From positions 9,774,954-9,838,953 of the forward strand of contig NW_020654051.1 in NCBI RefSeq assembly GCF_003589595.1: a DNA stretch of 64,000 nucleotides. Reading direction: 5' to 3'. Position 1 is the first letter of the stretch. Each line of letters starts with the position of its first letter. The stretch is from Hyposmocoma kahamanoa. Taxonomy: Eukaryota > Arthropoda > Insecta > Lepidoptera > Cosmopterigidae. Below the pieces are notes generated by a model that saw only the letters and a list, made by a program, of their open reading frames with translations, was not told the origin of the DNA and searched no databases. Below, piece after piece: positions 13,795 to 25,698 of the stretch. The position numbers and the translations under genes are program-made.

Positions 13795-13985
13795 ACAAAG
13801 AGTCTCTGAGGTCCCGGGTTCGATCCAATATTCCGGTCATTATAGAAACTAACTGTCTCGGATCTGGGTGTTTTTGGTACCGTCCTTGTTTCCAATTTCC
13901 ATAACACAAGTACTTTAGCTACTTACTTTGGGATCAGAGCAACGTATGTACGTGATGTTGTCTTATATATTTATTATTAAAATGC
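13795..13985 (+). repeat. tRNA-derived SINE
   Basis: CTGAGGTCCCGGGTTCGATCC near 13807 holds a near-perfect box B (GGTTCGATCC). It is followed by a non-tRNA body beginning at the CTAACTGTCTCGGATCTGGG block and ending in an AT-rich tail near 13975. The box A side is diverged or truncated. The arrangement is typical of insect tRNA-derived SINEs. Confidence 0.55.
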
Positions 13986-14639
13986 AACTCTATTTCGCTT
14001 GCAATAGGAACGGTAAAGTGGCAAGTTTCATGTGGTCTTGATCTACCCGTTTAATTTCAATGTTTAACAGACTACATTTAAGACATTTTTAGCATAAGAC
14101 TAAGACAAAAAAATAACTAATAGATCATACTACATACAAATTTTGTCATATGTTAGAAGGACTTATTTCAATATTAAATTTAGTTCCGGAAAGTAATTTC
14201 ACCTAGGCTAATGAGGCAATAGCCGTGCGACTCATCGAAGAACTGGCTGCTTATCGTTAACGAGATTGGTTTACCACCTCTATGACTTTATACATACAAA
14301 TTATCGTTGTAACTTTCCTATGCAATAAAGACAGTACAGTGGAATTAGTGCAATAATTAGTGCTTTGGCCGGGCTTGCGGATTTAGTCCATTATCTAAAG
14401 CATTCAAAGCGAATTTGATAAAATACTGAACCAATAGTTCTGAATGAAAGAATGAAATATTCTTTATTGTACATTAAAAATTACAATGACAACACTGAAC
14501 AGTAATGTAATTATCACAGAGTAATCTAATGAATAACATGCGACCTTATTGCTTAGTAGCAATTTTTTCCAGGCAACCTTTACACATTAATATTGTATTT
14601 TGCGTTTCGGTAAAATTTTATTTTCATACAGTTTCTTCG

Positions 14640-14765
14640 AAAAACTGTATGTCACGTCCATTTAGAAGGACCCGGGTTCTATTCGCGGTAGGACCAATTT
14701 GGGAAACGAACTTTCATAAATTAATGGTAGTGTCCCAGAGTTAATTTCGTTGCTCTGGTACTCAT
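14640..14765 (+). repeat. Degenerate SINE fragment
   Basis: GACCCGGGTTCTATTCGCGG (near 14669) resembles a mutated box B region and is followed by GGTAGGACCAATTTGGGAAACGAAC, a SINE-like body. Box A was not found. The surrounding sequence has no gene. Confidence 0.35.
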
Positions 14766-15292
14766 TAGTGTCATTGACTGGTACTATTACTCTTATTTCT
14801 GTGTAGCTATTTCTATACCTACCAGACAACCTTCAGATAAAAGTATATATCAATATAAATAAGGAAAATAAAATAAAATTTATTTTTACAATTTCATACC
14901 ACGATAATAATATTACACACTATATTATAGTAATACTGCATTCCTTACCATAACTAACTTATTAGACATTTTTAGCAAAATTGAATTATTAACGCATCTA
15001 GTGTCAGAAAAACAAGGTCTACAATCCCCTGTAAGAGGTTTTTCCTATCTTGTTTAGTTTCAGTTTTATTATTAAGCAAAAGCAGGCAATTGACATATTT
15101 CAAATTAAAAAAAAACTTCAGGGTGACAATATTATTTCGAAAGTTACCAAAATGCAAAATGCGTTAGTTATGACAAGGAGAGCAGAATAAAAATACTTCT
15201 ATAGAAGATAATTAAGGCAGTAAACGCAATAGAAATACATTGGTAAGTGATACCTTTGAGAAAAAAATGGTGTAATGTCGATGGTATAATAA

Positions 15293-15768
15293 TAGGGGTT
15301 AAAGTATGAAATTGCCGATTTGTACTGAAANNNNNNNNNNNNNNNNNNNNNNNNNNNNNNNNNNNNNNNNNNNNNNNNNNNNNNNNNNNNNNNNNNNNNN
15401 NNNNNNNNNNNNNNNNNNNNNNNNNNNNNNNNNNNNNNNNNNNNNNNNNNNNNNNNNNNNNNNNNNNNNNNNNNNNNNNNNNNNNNNNNNNNNNNNNNNN
15501 NNNNNNNNNNNNNNNNNNNNNNNNNNNNNNNNNNNNNNNNNNNNNNNNNNNNNNNNNNNNNNNNNNNNNNNNNNNNNNNNNNNNNNNNNNNNNNNNNNNN
15601 NNNNNNNNNNNNNNNNNNNNNNNNNNNNNNNNNNNNNNNNNNNNNNNNNNNNNNNNNNNNNNNNNNNNNNNNNNNNNNNNNNNNNNNNNNNNNNNNNNNN
15701 NNNNNNNNNNNNNNNNNNNNNNNNNNNNNNTATTGCAATAAAACGGCAATTTCATACTTTAACCCCTA
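15293..15768. mobile_element. TIR element (mariner-like ends) containing an assembly gap
   Basis: The sequence starting GGGGTTAAAGTATGAAATTG at 15295 recurs as a perfect 23 bp inverted copy ending at 15766. TA dinucleotides sit just outside both ends. The interior is almost entirely the N run at 15331-15730. TA target and TIR style suggest a Tc1/mariner-type element or MITE. Its coding content is unknown because of the gap. Confidence 0.6.
15331..15730. other. Assembly gap (400 N)
   Basis: A run of exactly 400 unknown bases, lying inside the inverted-repeat element described at 15293-15768. Apparent open frames across it are meaningless. Confidence 0.99.
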
Positions 15769-15840
15769 ATATAATGGTATAACGTGTATGGTGTAATGAT
15801 CTTCTGAGATCATTCTTGCTTGGCCGACCAACTATTAAAT

Positions 15841-15882
15841 TCATCATCGTTAGTCCACTGCTGAGCACTTAAACTCATAGAT
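15841..15882 (-). repeat. RTE-type LINE 3' tail fragment
   Basis: TCATCATCGTTAGTCCACTG followed by CTGAGCACTTAA is the reverse complement of the usual RTE LINE 3' end (coding -QQW- then a TGATGATGA tail). Only about 40 bp survive. Confidence 0.4.
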
Positions 15883-16345
15883 AACCATACGCACATTGAC
15901 CTTCAATCCACATTTCAATGTTACAAATGATTAGCGTTATACAGATAACGTATTATACAGTTTCTGCACATTAAATGTACTTACGCAATCGGAATGACAG
16001 CTCTCTGCACCTTCATAACTATCCGGTTACGATTGCTGAGATTTCTATTCCTATTATTTCACAATTTACTTGCGATTCAAAATAGTACAAGAGTTAAAGA
16101 ATTTATATATTTTTACAACTATATTCTGTAGTGCTTTGTACCTGCTGACTATTGTGTAAGATTGTAATTCAAAACTTACTCAAAAGATATGTAAGGTACC
16201 TGTGTGTTCTAAAACATTGTGGTACTACGTAGGAAAATATAACAGAAACAATGTTCAAAATCGGAACGAATTTCGCCTGGTAGCTGTTTGAATTTTCAAA
16301 CTACTAGAACTCAAAGAACTAGAGGAAAATCCTTATGTTTTTTTA

Positions 16346-16628
16346 ACGGACTTCAAGAGAAGGAGGTTCTCAATTCGACTGTATATTTTTTGTGTATTTT
16401 ATGCGACTCCAACATTTACGAACCGATTTCGATTGTTCTTTTTTAGTTGTCCTATTCAAATTTTAAGAAAATATCCCACCTAAGGATGGGAAATTCGGGG
16501 ATGAACGGAAAGTGCGTGAAATTCAATAGACCGGGGTCTTTTGGATTTCACTCACTTTACATTAACCGATTTCAATAAAGTTTGGTAAATAGATGTAATT
16601 CCACAAATTTTTGATGTCGGCTTTTATT
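16346..16628 (+). repeat. Family B repeat, copy in plus orientation
   Basis: The copy runs from ACGGACTTCAAGAGAAGGAGG to the GATGTCGGCTTTTAT block. It matches, in reverse orientation, both 16893-17151 and the split copy at 5168-5852, and is the fullest of the three. With its partner 265 bp downstream it forms a large imperfect inverted repeat. Confidence 0.75.
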
Positions 16629-16892
16629 TTTATAAAATAGTTATAATTGTATAACAACGAATACAAAAGTAGCTAGATCAACGATATGTACTCAATCAAT
16701 GACCTAGATAAAACTTGAAAGTTTCGAAATTTATGACCTTTTATAATCACGCGGTTCTTTTATCACATTGAATTGTTCCGCTTTATTGAAATTCTTTATT
16801 TGAAATAATTTTCTTATTTAAATAAATTAAATTAATTTTACATGGAAACACAAATTTCCGTAACTATAATGTACGGAGTACCTAGAAAAAAA

Positions 16893-17151
16893 AACCGACC
16901 TCAAAAGTTTGTGGAATTACATCTATTTGCCAAGTTTTATTGGAATCGGTTCATCCCATAGTTCGGCATCCCTAGACGTGGAATATTTTCTTCAAATTTA
17001 AAAGGGACCACTACTGAGGTATGCTCTTTCCAACAAAAAAACTATCAAAATCGGTTCACAAATGCCGAGTTATCGCGTAACATACATAAAATAATAAATA
17101 AAAAAGCATACAATCGAATTGAGAACCGCCTCCTTTTTTAAAGTCGGTTAA
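16893..17151 (-). repeat. Family B repeat, copy in minus orientation
   Basis: The copy begins with ACCGACCTCAAAAGTTTGTG and ends with CTCCTTTTTTAAAGTCGGTT. It contains the shared block ATTTTCTTCAAATTTAAAAG and lacks the middle section present in the 16346 copy. No coding capacity. Confidence 0.75.
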
Positions 17152-18529
17152 AAATCAATTAGATTATTGCTTTGTTATAATTATATACAGGACTTTATAA
17201 GGTCACCTAAGAATTAAACTACACCACAAATAGAGATATAATAGAAATATTCGAAACATTCATCGGCATATTTCTATTGGCTCTGTGTTCGGAGTAATAC
17301 ACTAGAAATCAGGTCAATACTTAAATGTTACTGGAAACGAAGATTATTTATTTTACTACATTTATATGGCTCATCTTATTCATGTAAAATGTGGCAGTCT
17401 ATGATTTTATAGCTTAATTTATGAATGCTGTAAAATATGCCGTGATATACCTACATTATCACCTGGTCTTCGGAATTAAGACGTACTAATCCCCAAAGCG
17501 CTGTCGTATATTTAACTTCATAAGGTCACGGCCAGCCAATACACCTCACAAGATTCCGATGTCTCTTGAACTGTATTTTATTTTACAAAAACCAACAACA
17601 ATGATGCATGGGAAAAGATTACAGTATCAAACACAATACTAGAACGCGCAAAAAACCCAGTTTCACATACCTCACAAGTTGTAGGTACACAATAATGTGT
17701 TACAAAGTTCATATTTATGTTAGTACTTAATTATCAATTATAACATTATGACGTAGTGATATGATAACGTTAATGCATCCGCCAATTGTATTGTTTTATC
17801 TTGACCCTATCCTAGTCTGTTTACGAAAAAATTATCTTCTAGTAAACACGCGATTAATTATCGAACCTCTAGCACTCGCATCGATCAGCGAGTAAAAAAA
17901 TCTATTGCTTTTTATTATTTTACAACCCATAACAGAAATCATATAAACATGTATCCTACAAAAGGCCAATACGATTAAATCATTTTATTCATTAGAGTTA
18001 ACAACAATGTGCACAATGACGGTAACATCAATAAAAAATTCATTATAATTAATCTAAGAAGAAACAAACAAATAATGACAACACCAAACAATGTCGTCAT
18101 CACATCTGGCAATTAGATCGTGTCGTATATCACATGAAATCGCAACACGTTAAGTTCAAAGACACGATCGTGACCTTGTCTGTTTATGGATCTTTAAGCA
18201 TGTGAACAATATAAGAGTTATTACGATTTGAGTTCAAAAAGGATGTGTTCCCGGCTGCTTACATCTACAAAACATGACTTTGCTTTTTGTTGAACGGAAA
18301 TTGAAGAAAACAGCATTTGATCCGTATAACGAAGATTACAGGATACATTGTGTACAGTGAGGAGATAAAAAGCGTCTGTACATATATCCACAACAAATAA
18401 TAGAGTAGTGAAACATATTTACAAATCAGTGGAAGAGACACCCACGGTGTAATATAATAATATTTTAAGAAACTTAAACTAAAACGATGAGCATCATTTT
18501 TTTCACATGATACCGACAGACGGAACATA

Positions 18530-18783
18530 GAAGTCGTGTCTGGTGGTAAACAACGCTCCAGTCCAATAACAGTTGCAGTGTCGCTCTGAACTTTAAATTG
18601 CAAAGACAGGTTGTTTCCTGAGATATAAGTTAATTCCCATATGCCCGTAATTTCACCAGAACCCTTACCCTTCAAAACCGAAACGCAATAATGCTTATAT
18701 TACAACTTGGCCGCGGATATAGATACGGTGGCAGTACTTCCCTGGACGAACTTTTGCACAAAGAGCTCTATTGCTACTACTTC
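18530..18783 (-). repeat. Family A repeat, copy 2
   Basis: The reverse-complement landmarks are all present: CAGTTGCAGTGTCGCTCTGA, CCGTAATTTCACCAGA, CCCTTACCCTTCAAAACCG, GGTGGCAGTACTTCCCTGGA and AGCTCTATTGCTACTA. Open frames that overlap it are by-products of the repeat, not genes. Confidence 0.8.
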
Positions 18784-19090
18784 ATTACTTGATGTCTCTA
18801 TCGAAAAAACCATTGAGCGTAAAGATTGGAAAGTAAAGGTGCGTGCTCACAGCATTGTCCCGCATTCGTCAAGGGACGGACGCGGAAGCTGGGTTTGAGA
18901 CGTGACATCCTGTTTGGAACGGAATCATTAATCGCGTCATTTATGCAAACGAAAGTGAAAACAGCTACGGTCCGTATTGAATAAACCGATTGTTTTAACG
19001 CATCACTATTATTACCTTTGTGTACCGTTATGATAACAATAAGCAAATTGTCTTTGATCTACGTGAACGCTAAATCAACAAATTCTTAAT

Positions 19091-19707
19091 GCCGGCCATA
19101 AACGCTACGGTATACCGGAGAGGTCTACCTGTGCACACCTGTGCAGGCATACATGCGCATCTTGACCGTTTGTCGTAGCGTATGTAGGACTATTCGGCGT
19201 GCCGGAGAGGTCGTCAGTTAATTTCGATATGGCTACTACTACACAACTACTAATTTAGTAGCATTGGGTTGTATTTCTTTTAATTTTTCTATAAGCATCT
19301 TATTAGCAGCTTCTCTTTTGTCTCGATCGTAGAATTCTTTACTTTTTATATGCCAAAGACATGGATGAATTCGATATATTTCTATAAACTCCTCAAGTAT
19401 TTTCTTATCAGTTGAATCGAATGTAGTCATTTTTTATTACGCACTGTAGTACGATGTTAACGACGACTACCCTACACCGTAACTAGAAATCAAATGGCGC
19501 GACCTGCGCAGACGACCATAATACACGCACACATGCACAGGTTACCATACGGTATCACTCAAAAGAATTGATTTTCGATCTTGCGCCGGTCGCCTGCGCA
19601 GGTACATAAAACTGCACAGGTCTATTCCAATACACGTTTCAGTCTGCCTATACAGGTACACCTGCTTATGTAGACCTCTCCGGTATACCGTAGCGTATAT
19701 GGCCAGC
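19091..19707 (-). mobile_element. PIF/Harbinger-like element, internally deleted
   Basis: The two ends are inverted repeats of about 37 bp. The left end is GCCGGCCATAAACGCTACGG followed by TATACCGGAGAGGTCTAC, and the right end is its near-exact inverse (GCTGGCCATATACGCTACGG read from the right). Several sub-terminal copies of motifs like CTGTGCAGG and CACACCTG lie inside. The 617 bp interior carries one intact short frame with a MADF domain (19239-19430, minus). Harbinger transposons are known to pair a transposase with a Myb/SANT/MADF-type DNA-binding protein, which supports the class. No transposase is left. A target duplication is not clear. Confidence 0.55.
19239..19430 (-). CDS. MADF-domain protein fragment inside a TIR element
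   Basis: The 63-codon frame starts with ATG at 19430 and ends with a stop at 19239. After a short lead it reads as the first half of a MADF domain: FIEIYRIHPCLWHIKS, then a tyrosine and a charged stretch, then AANKMLIEKLKEI. The pattern of an aliphatic helix, P-x-LW, a charged run and a second helix is characteristic of MADF, a Myb/SANT-related DNA-binding fold common in insects. The normal domain is about 80-90 residues, so the end is missing; the frame runs out soon after the second helix, probably at the internal deletion of the host element. It may have been exon 1 of the Harbinger accessory protein. Whether it is still expressed is unknown. Confidence 0.5.
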   Translation of the reverse strand: MTTFDSTDKKILEEFIEIYRIHPCLWHIKSKEFYDRDKREAANKMLIEKLKEIQPNATKLVVV

Positions 19708-22700
19708 TACAACAGAATTCATCGCAGTTAGGCATTTTATATCGTCGTTAAAGCCAGTTTAAAATCTGGTTTTACAAAGACAGATGTTAGATAGCGTAAA
19801 GACCGATGGTCAAAGTATATAAGTTGATCTAGCAGTAAACCGGACTAAAAAAATCCTGTTCGGAACATAAGAACTACAGAATTTCGTTCATATCACCTGC
19901 AGCAATCAAAGCTTGTATTATATAGAACCTCTTCATCAATATTCGATATTTCCGCGTATGACATTACATCCGCATGGATGTTAAACTATTTTTTCGGATT
20001 TAAAATCGCAAACATTTGTTTTTTCAACAAACTAATGTTTCAGGTAAAGATCCCATGGTCACAGCTTACTGAAATGGTTATTATTACTCATCAAACAGTT
20101 CCTATTCTGAATTCTAAACTATAGTCTTTTCTAATCTAGTTCGGACCTTTTAATCTTCAGGTTAATTTTCTCTACCTAATTTCGGTTGCAATTTTTATTA
20201 TTTAAAATTCAAGCTCAAGTTAAAGAAATTCAGCTCAAACTTTTTGGCCCACCGCCTACATAGGCAAAATAAAAAAAATTTCAACGTTCACCACCACAAA
20301 AAATATTGAAAACACCAATTTTTATACTAACGAACACAAAAAATTCACAAGGAAAATAAAATAATATGTAGTGTAGTTTATATAGATAATTCAGGTTTAT
20401 TTTATTTTTCAAATACGGTAACACCCCCTGGACAACATCCACGCCCCCCAATTGATAACAAGGCCCTAAAACTCTTTTGCGCGCACTGAGCCCGCCCTAC
20501 CGCCCCTAGGGACCACTTTGGGAAACTATATTCTAGACTACTATCATGAAATATTGTTTAATACTCGAGTGAAGTAACCTGAAATATTATTTAATATTTC
20601 ACAATAATATAATATATGTATGTACTCGAGTAATCACATAATTAAAATTGCCAGCGAAATTAATACTTGCTAATCTGAAAATTACCCAGTTAAAAAAAAT
20701 ATTAATCACTATTACAATTATATCCATATTTTCAATTATTTCAGCCTACCTAGCACACTAAAAAGTGTACGTACTTTTGGACTACACATAAATAAACAAT
20801 TTCTGTGACTAATTTTCCCGTAAAAAGGTTTTGAATTCATTTTAATGTGGGCGATGATCTTTCTATGTATAAGTTTGATTAGTACGACTATACAATATAT
20901 CCGATTATTTCTATTGTCTTCAATAAATGAAACTCATAACTCATAATAACACATCCTCATGATGACATTATCAAATCGATTACGTAATCATTTGTGCTCC
21001 TTTGCTGGGAGTAAAAGTGAACAGACAATACAACGCCGCCTTCATCGGTAAGCAACTTGTAGGTGTTTAAATATTAGGAACGCTAAAATTAAAATTTGTT
21101 ATAATTTGATGTACATTTTTTTTATGCAAAATATTACAAATATTTAAATGTTGACGCAGCTGAAACAAACATATGTATGTGGTCTGTGTATAAATCAAAT
21201 TGATAACTCAACTACATCTGCATAGACTGTTAGCTTACTGCAATAATTAATTTAATTACTTCTTGTTAATTATACATACACAAACCATACTACTCTTATA
21301 TGTACATATTTCTTTTATTTATTTTGCAATATATCATTCATATTAAAGATCATCTTTCATTTATTATATACATATGTATGTACATAATAACAGTACTTAC
21401 GTTGTGGCATTTTATGAGAAAAATAATATAGTAAATACGCAAATGCTTTGTATATTATTTTCCCCTTTTTACTAATTCATGTACATAATATATATTTTCA
21501 TGTGTACTTAATGAGTAGGTAGCAATAACGTATTTCTCTTAAACATCATTGCGAACCTTGAAACCACCTGTCCTCCCAAGTGTTCAATGATTAATTGGTA
21601 AAAATCTTTTAAGGCCACTTTTTTCATTTTCAATGCAGTATTTTCAATATGACACGTACGTCACTATGAAAATACAAATTAAGTTATATTCCTACCTAAC
21701 AGCATGGCATAAAGTTCTTTGATTGTAAATTCATATAATCGCAATACCATAACATATTTTCATAGACACATGTCTACATACCTATTTATGATTTGTTCAA
21801 TCATCGCAAAGAACACTTCTACTATTATACATTCCAAGATATAATTATCTACACAAATTATGAATATAAATATCGCAATCGTAAATATACTTTTCCATCG
21901 ACCATCTAATAATTAGTGACCGCATCTGTGAGAATTAACAGAAGATTTTATCTTTAAATAATCATTATTACCAGAGAACTGTAAACGTAACATTTGAATT
22001 ATGCATTATATTTATTCAATGTATCTCGAGAACTCCGATTAATACTACGCCAACTTTATTTATCTTCCGTTATTTTTGTAAACAGTTGTATTTATTTATA
22101 AAAGTATGCAAACAAAAAACAAAATTCGAAAAATAAACAACGAATTTTGTGAAAAAAAAAAGAAACAAAAACAAAATAAAATCGGAACAGATCCAAAAAT
22201 TAAGTTGGCGTAGTGTTCAGGTATCGGTCTATACTAATATAGTTATTTTATTCCAATTCCTGAAAACAAATTTTGTTAACAGTAATTACAATTGATCATG
22301 TTATAACGCATGTTAGGATATTTTAGGACTTTTAATATAGGTAGTAATAAAAACTCGGAGAAGTGTAGGAAATGAAGAAGCGGTGAGGGGAACTAATTTC
22401 TCTATCCAAAAGACGAAAGTAGCAAGACGGCAGCACGTCAAGCAAGACATTGACGGATCTTTTTCCGTTGCACAAGAGGCGATATTTGAACAAAAATGTA
22501 AGGCTTGCTGTGCTTTTGACTGTACATAATATGTTAAGTGATTCAGGCCCAGACCTAGATCCTATGATCATTTTAACGCCCAATATAACGCTATATATTC
22601 TACATGAGCATAGGGTCACTATAAAAATACGTTATTCATACAAAACTGAGAGCATACTTGCTTGATTGACCACTACCTTCCTTTTTGAGAAGAACGTATA

Positions 22701-24344
22701 TGTACCACGTAACATACCGAAATATTGATATTTCTTACGGAAGTTAAGTTTATTATCGAGTTCTTAGGTTTTCGCGATTGTTACACATAGGAAATGAAAC
22801 TATGCGATTTAAATCCGGAAAAATAGTTTCATTTCTTAAGTTTATTATTCAGAAGTTTTTTTTTCTTAGAATTGTAATTTTAAAAAGCTCTTGTTTATTT
22901 GCTAACTATGACGAACCACACCTCGCAGTAATTTCATTTGCTTTTCGAAACTTTTATTTTCCTTTTAGAATTATGAAGGATCTTTGTAAACACCGTAAAC
23001 TTTTATAATACGTACCCACTATAATACGATTTTATAATTAGGTAAATACTTTAAAAAAATAGATTGTAGACATAAATAAACTAAACTTTGTACGTATTGT
23101 TTGCGTTTTGATATGCACTAAAGAAATAAATGTGATCGATGTCACCAGATTATGTTGGTAAATTTTTATTTCCGTTCCATCTGAAACCTTACTAATTTCT
23201 ATCTACGGCTCTCTAAAACACAGTTCACTTATATGTAAGTAGACAGTAAAATAATAGCATTCGCCAAGTCTGTATACGCCACTTTAAAATAAATTGCGCC
23301 TAGATTGCCGCGGAACGCGTAGTATGCTTTTTCCTTTTTGCATAGCGCGTTTATCTAAGTTTATGTGGCGCAGACACGTGCGGGTCTCGGTGTGTAAAAA
23401 CAACCACATTTGCCTTACTGACATATTTTTTTTTTTATTTACAATACATTTTGACATTTTGAAGGTAGTAACATGTACTAGGTATCTTTAAGAACATTTC
23501 TTACTGTACAAACTGATAGCTCACTTGGATTTTTGGAAAAAACAACAAGAAATCTTATACTTACGTAGTTTTTAAACAAGTTAGTATATTGTTGTCGACT
23601 TTCGTTGTTAATAAGTGTATCGTGTTTAAATTTTATTGAATGATATAAAACCATAGAAGTTAATAAGCTAATTCGTTTACATAATTCCACTGTGTGACGT
23701 ACAATCATATCCGGTACGTGACAGCACTCATGTCATAAACAGGAATAAAAGCCAAACCTTTTGAAAGGCCACCTCTAGGGCTTAAACTTTTCAAATTTTG
23801 ATATGTCAACCCTTGTCTAGCGTCTTCCCAATTACATAGAGATGGGCGTTGAAAGTCATCTTATTAAAAATTCATTCGATCAGTGTTTTTCTTGAGGATG
23901 GAAAGAATTACAAGTATGAAAATTCTTAAAAGCAAATGGACGTATCCTATTCCAGATACACATATAACACACACGGATAAGTGTGTGCAAATCTCTACGG
24001 CGGGCGGCGCCAGAGTGCATTCTTGTTGCAAGAGCAACTTTCTTGAATAGCTAACTGACTAGTTCTAGTGTACCTATCTGTCTACAGGACGTTTACATTT
24101 TTGCTACATAAACAACATTCGGGAGATGTTCTTAACAAGCACATACCAAAAAAAATACGATAAGAATACAACACGTAATTACAGTAGTTAAATATACCAC
24201 GTGGAAAAATCGTCCGACATCTAACGAGCAAATTATTAAATGTAGTTTGATCGTGTGATTTTATGAGCCACATACAGCCGATGTTGGAATATATTTTTTT
24301 TTAATTTAGCTTTCTTTATCTTTCCTTCCATTTGTACAAATCTT
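19708..24344. other. No gene seen; AT-rich non-coding DNA
   Basis: No supported gene. The stretch holds the 27 bp repeat at 22777-22803, which is part of a small inverted repeat ending near 22842, and a fragment near 22420-22530 related to the small MITE at 48009-48109. The rest is AT-rich sequence without long frames. Confidence 0.5.
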
Positions 24345-24612
24345 ACCAGTAGAGCTCTTCCTTGTGAGAGAGTTACCTTACCTGTTTCTGCAGCCTAGCA
24401 GTAATCTGAGCATTAGGTACTGTGTTCCGGTTTTGAAGGGTAGAGTGCTAGTGAAATTACATGCACATGGAACTTGTCAATTTATGTTTCAGTGCCCCTA
24501 AGATTTTGCTATTTAAAACTCGGATTGGCACTGCAACTGCTATGTACAGGCGTATAACTTACCACCAGGCACACGACTTGTTCGTCCCGTCACTTGATAT
24601 TATAAAAAAAAA
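24345..24612 (+). repeat. Family A repeat, copy 3
   Basis: The copy runs from CAGTAGAGCTCTTCCTTGTG to CGTCACTTGATATTATAAAA, with an A-rich end. It is diverged in the first third. It lies directly upstream of another copy in the same orientation (24663-24972). Confidence 0.8.
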
Positions 24613-24662
24613 TATAAAACTTCCTAAATTTGCAAATGAGTTTCCGTGCACCATAAAATTTT

Positions 24663-24972
24663 TAGTAGCAGTAGAGCTCCTTGTGAAAAGGTTCGTCCAG
24701 GAAAGTACTGCCATCTTACCTATTTCTACCGCCAAGCAGTAATGTCAGCATTACTGTGTTGCAGTTTTGAAAGGTAAGGGTGCTGGTGAAATTACGGGCA
24801 CATGGGACTTGTCAAGTAATGTCTCAAAGTGACGGGCACAGTGGCAGTGCCCCTCAGATCGTTGCGATTTAAAGGTCTGAGTGGCACTGCAACTGTTATG
24901 GACAGGCGTGTAGTTCAGGTAGCATCTGGGGCACGACTTGTTCGTCTCGTCACTTAATCTTATAAAAAAAAA
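24663..24972 (+). repeat. Family A repeat, copy 4 (near full length)
   Basis: About 310 bp from AGTAGCAGTAGAGCTCCTTG to CACTTAATCTTATAAAAAAA. An AAATTTT stretch occurs on both sides (just before the start and shortly after the A run) and may be a target duplication. This is one of the best-preserved copies in the window. Confidence 0.85.
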
Positions 24973-25442
24973 ATCTAAATTTTCTGTGTGTGTGTGATAG
25001 CGCTCAGGTGTGCTACTTTGCGGTACATATATATATATAAGTAATATAGGTCAGCGTTATTCAAGAAAACTATGGTAGCTAACTCGAAATACGTAAACAT
25101 CCTGTACATGTGTAGTCCTAGTGTGCTCTACCTTTAATCCTGGCAAGGAAATGGGCGCGTGCCGGGCGCCGTCGAGGCGCACCAGTTGATACGGTACTCA
25201 ACGCTTGTTAGAGAACCTATGTTTTTTGTTCTCTAATAATGTTCTTTGTATTCAAATTTGTTATATCTTATATTGTTACAATTTCGAAGACTTGTGCGCG
25301 GCAATAATGAGGAGATTTTAATTCACAGCATGCCTAATTTGGCAATCGAACTTTTGTAAATTGGTTCTTGTCTGAGTATTCTGGATAGTGCCCCGAATTC
25401 CGTTACTCGTATTAATACTGTTCGGGATTCCGTAGTTCCAAA

Positions 25443-25634
25443 CCTGGGCGTCTACACCCAGGTCTCCGTCCAACATCCGTCAGAAAAAATTACAGTCAAA
25501 TAAGTAATACGCGACCAAATTCAAAAACACATGATGCGAATGAAGCTTCGTACTTGGCATTGTGTTTTGATTTGGTCGAGTATTACTTATTTGACAGTAT
25601 TTCTTTCGGACGAAGAAGGGGAGTAGAGCCCAGG
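25443..25634. mobile_element. MITE family C, copy 1 (long terminal inverted repeats)
   Basis: The 192 bp element starts CCTGGGCGTCTAC and ends GTAGAGCCCAGG. Its arms of about 70 bp each share the core TCAAATAAGTAATACKCGAC. The same core and arm structure recur at 42842-43020. The short middle section contains no coding sequence. The transposase family that moved it cannot be named. Confidence 0.65.
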
Positions 25635-25664
25635 TACCGGTTGTCTTATCTGGCATATTATTAT

Positions 25665-25698
25665 TAATAGAACTTAATATTATTATTAAGTTCTATTA
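25665..25698. repeat. Perfect short hairpin
   Basis: Two 15 bp arms (TAATAGAACTTAATA and its exact inverse) flank a 4-base loop, 30 bp beyond the MITE that ends at 25634. Nothing shows a function. Confidence 0.6.

Noticed and set aside
15168..15782. Open frames of 158-195 codons
   Set aside because: They consist almost wholly of unknown bases in the assembly gap.
18265..18675. 136-codon minus frame
   Set aside because: Its first third is family A repeat (copy 2) and the rest is AT-rich sequence giving Phe/Tyr/Ile runs; no domain, no splice context.
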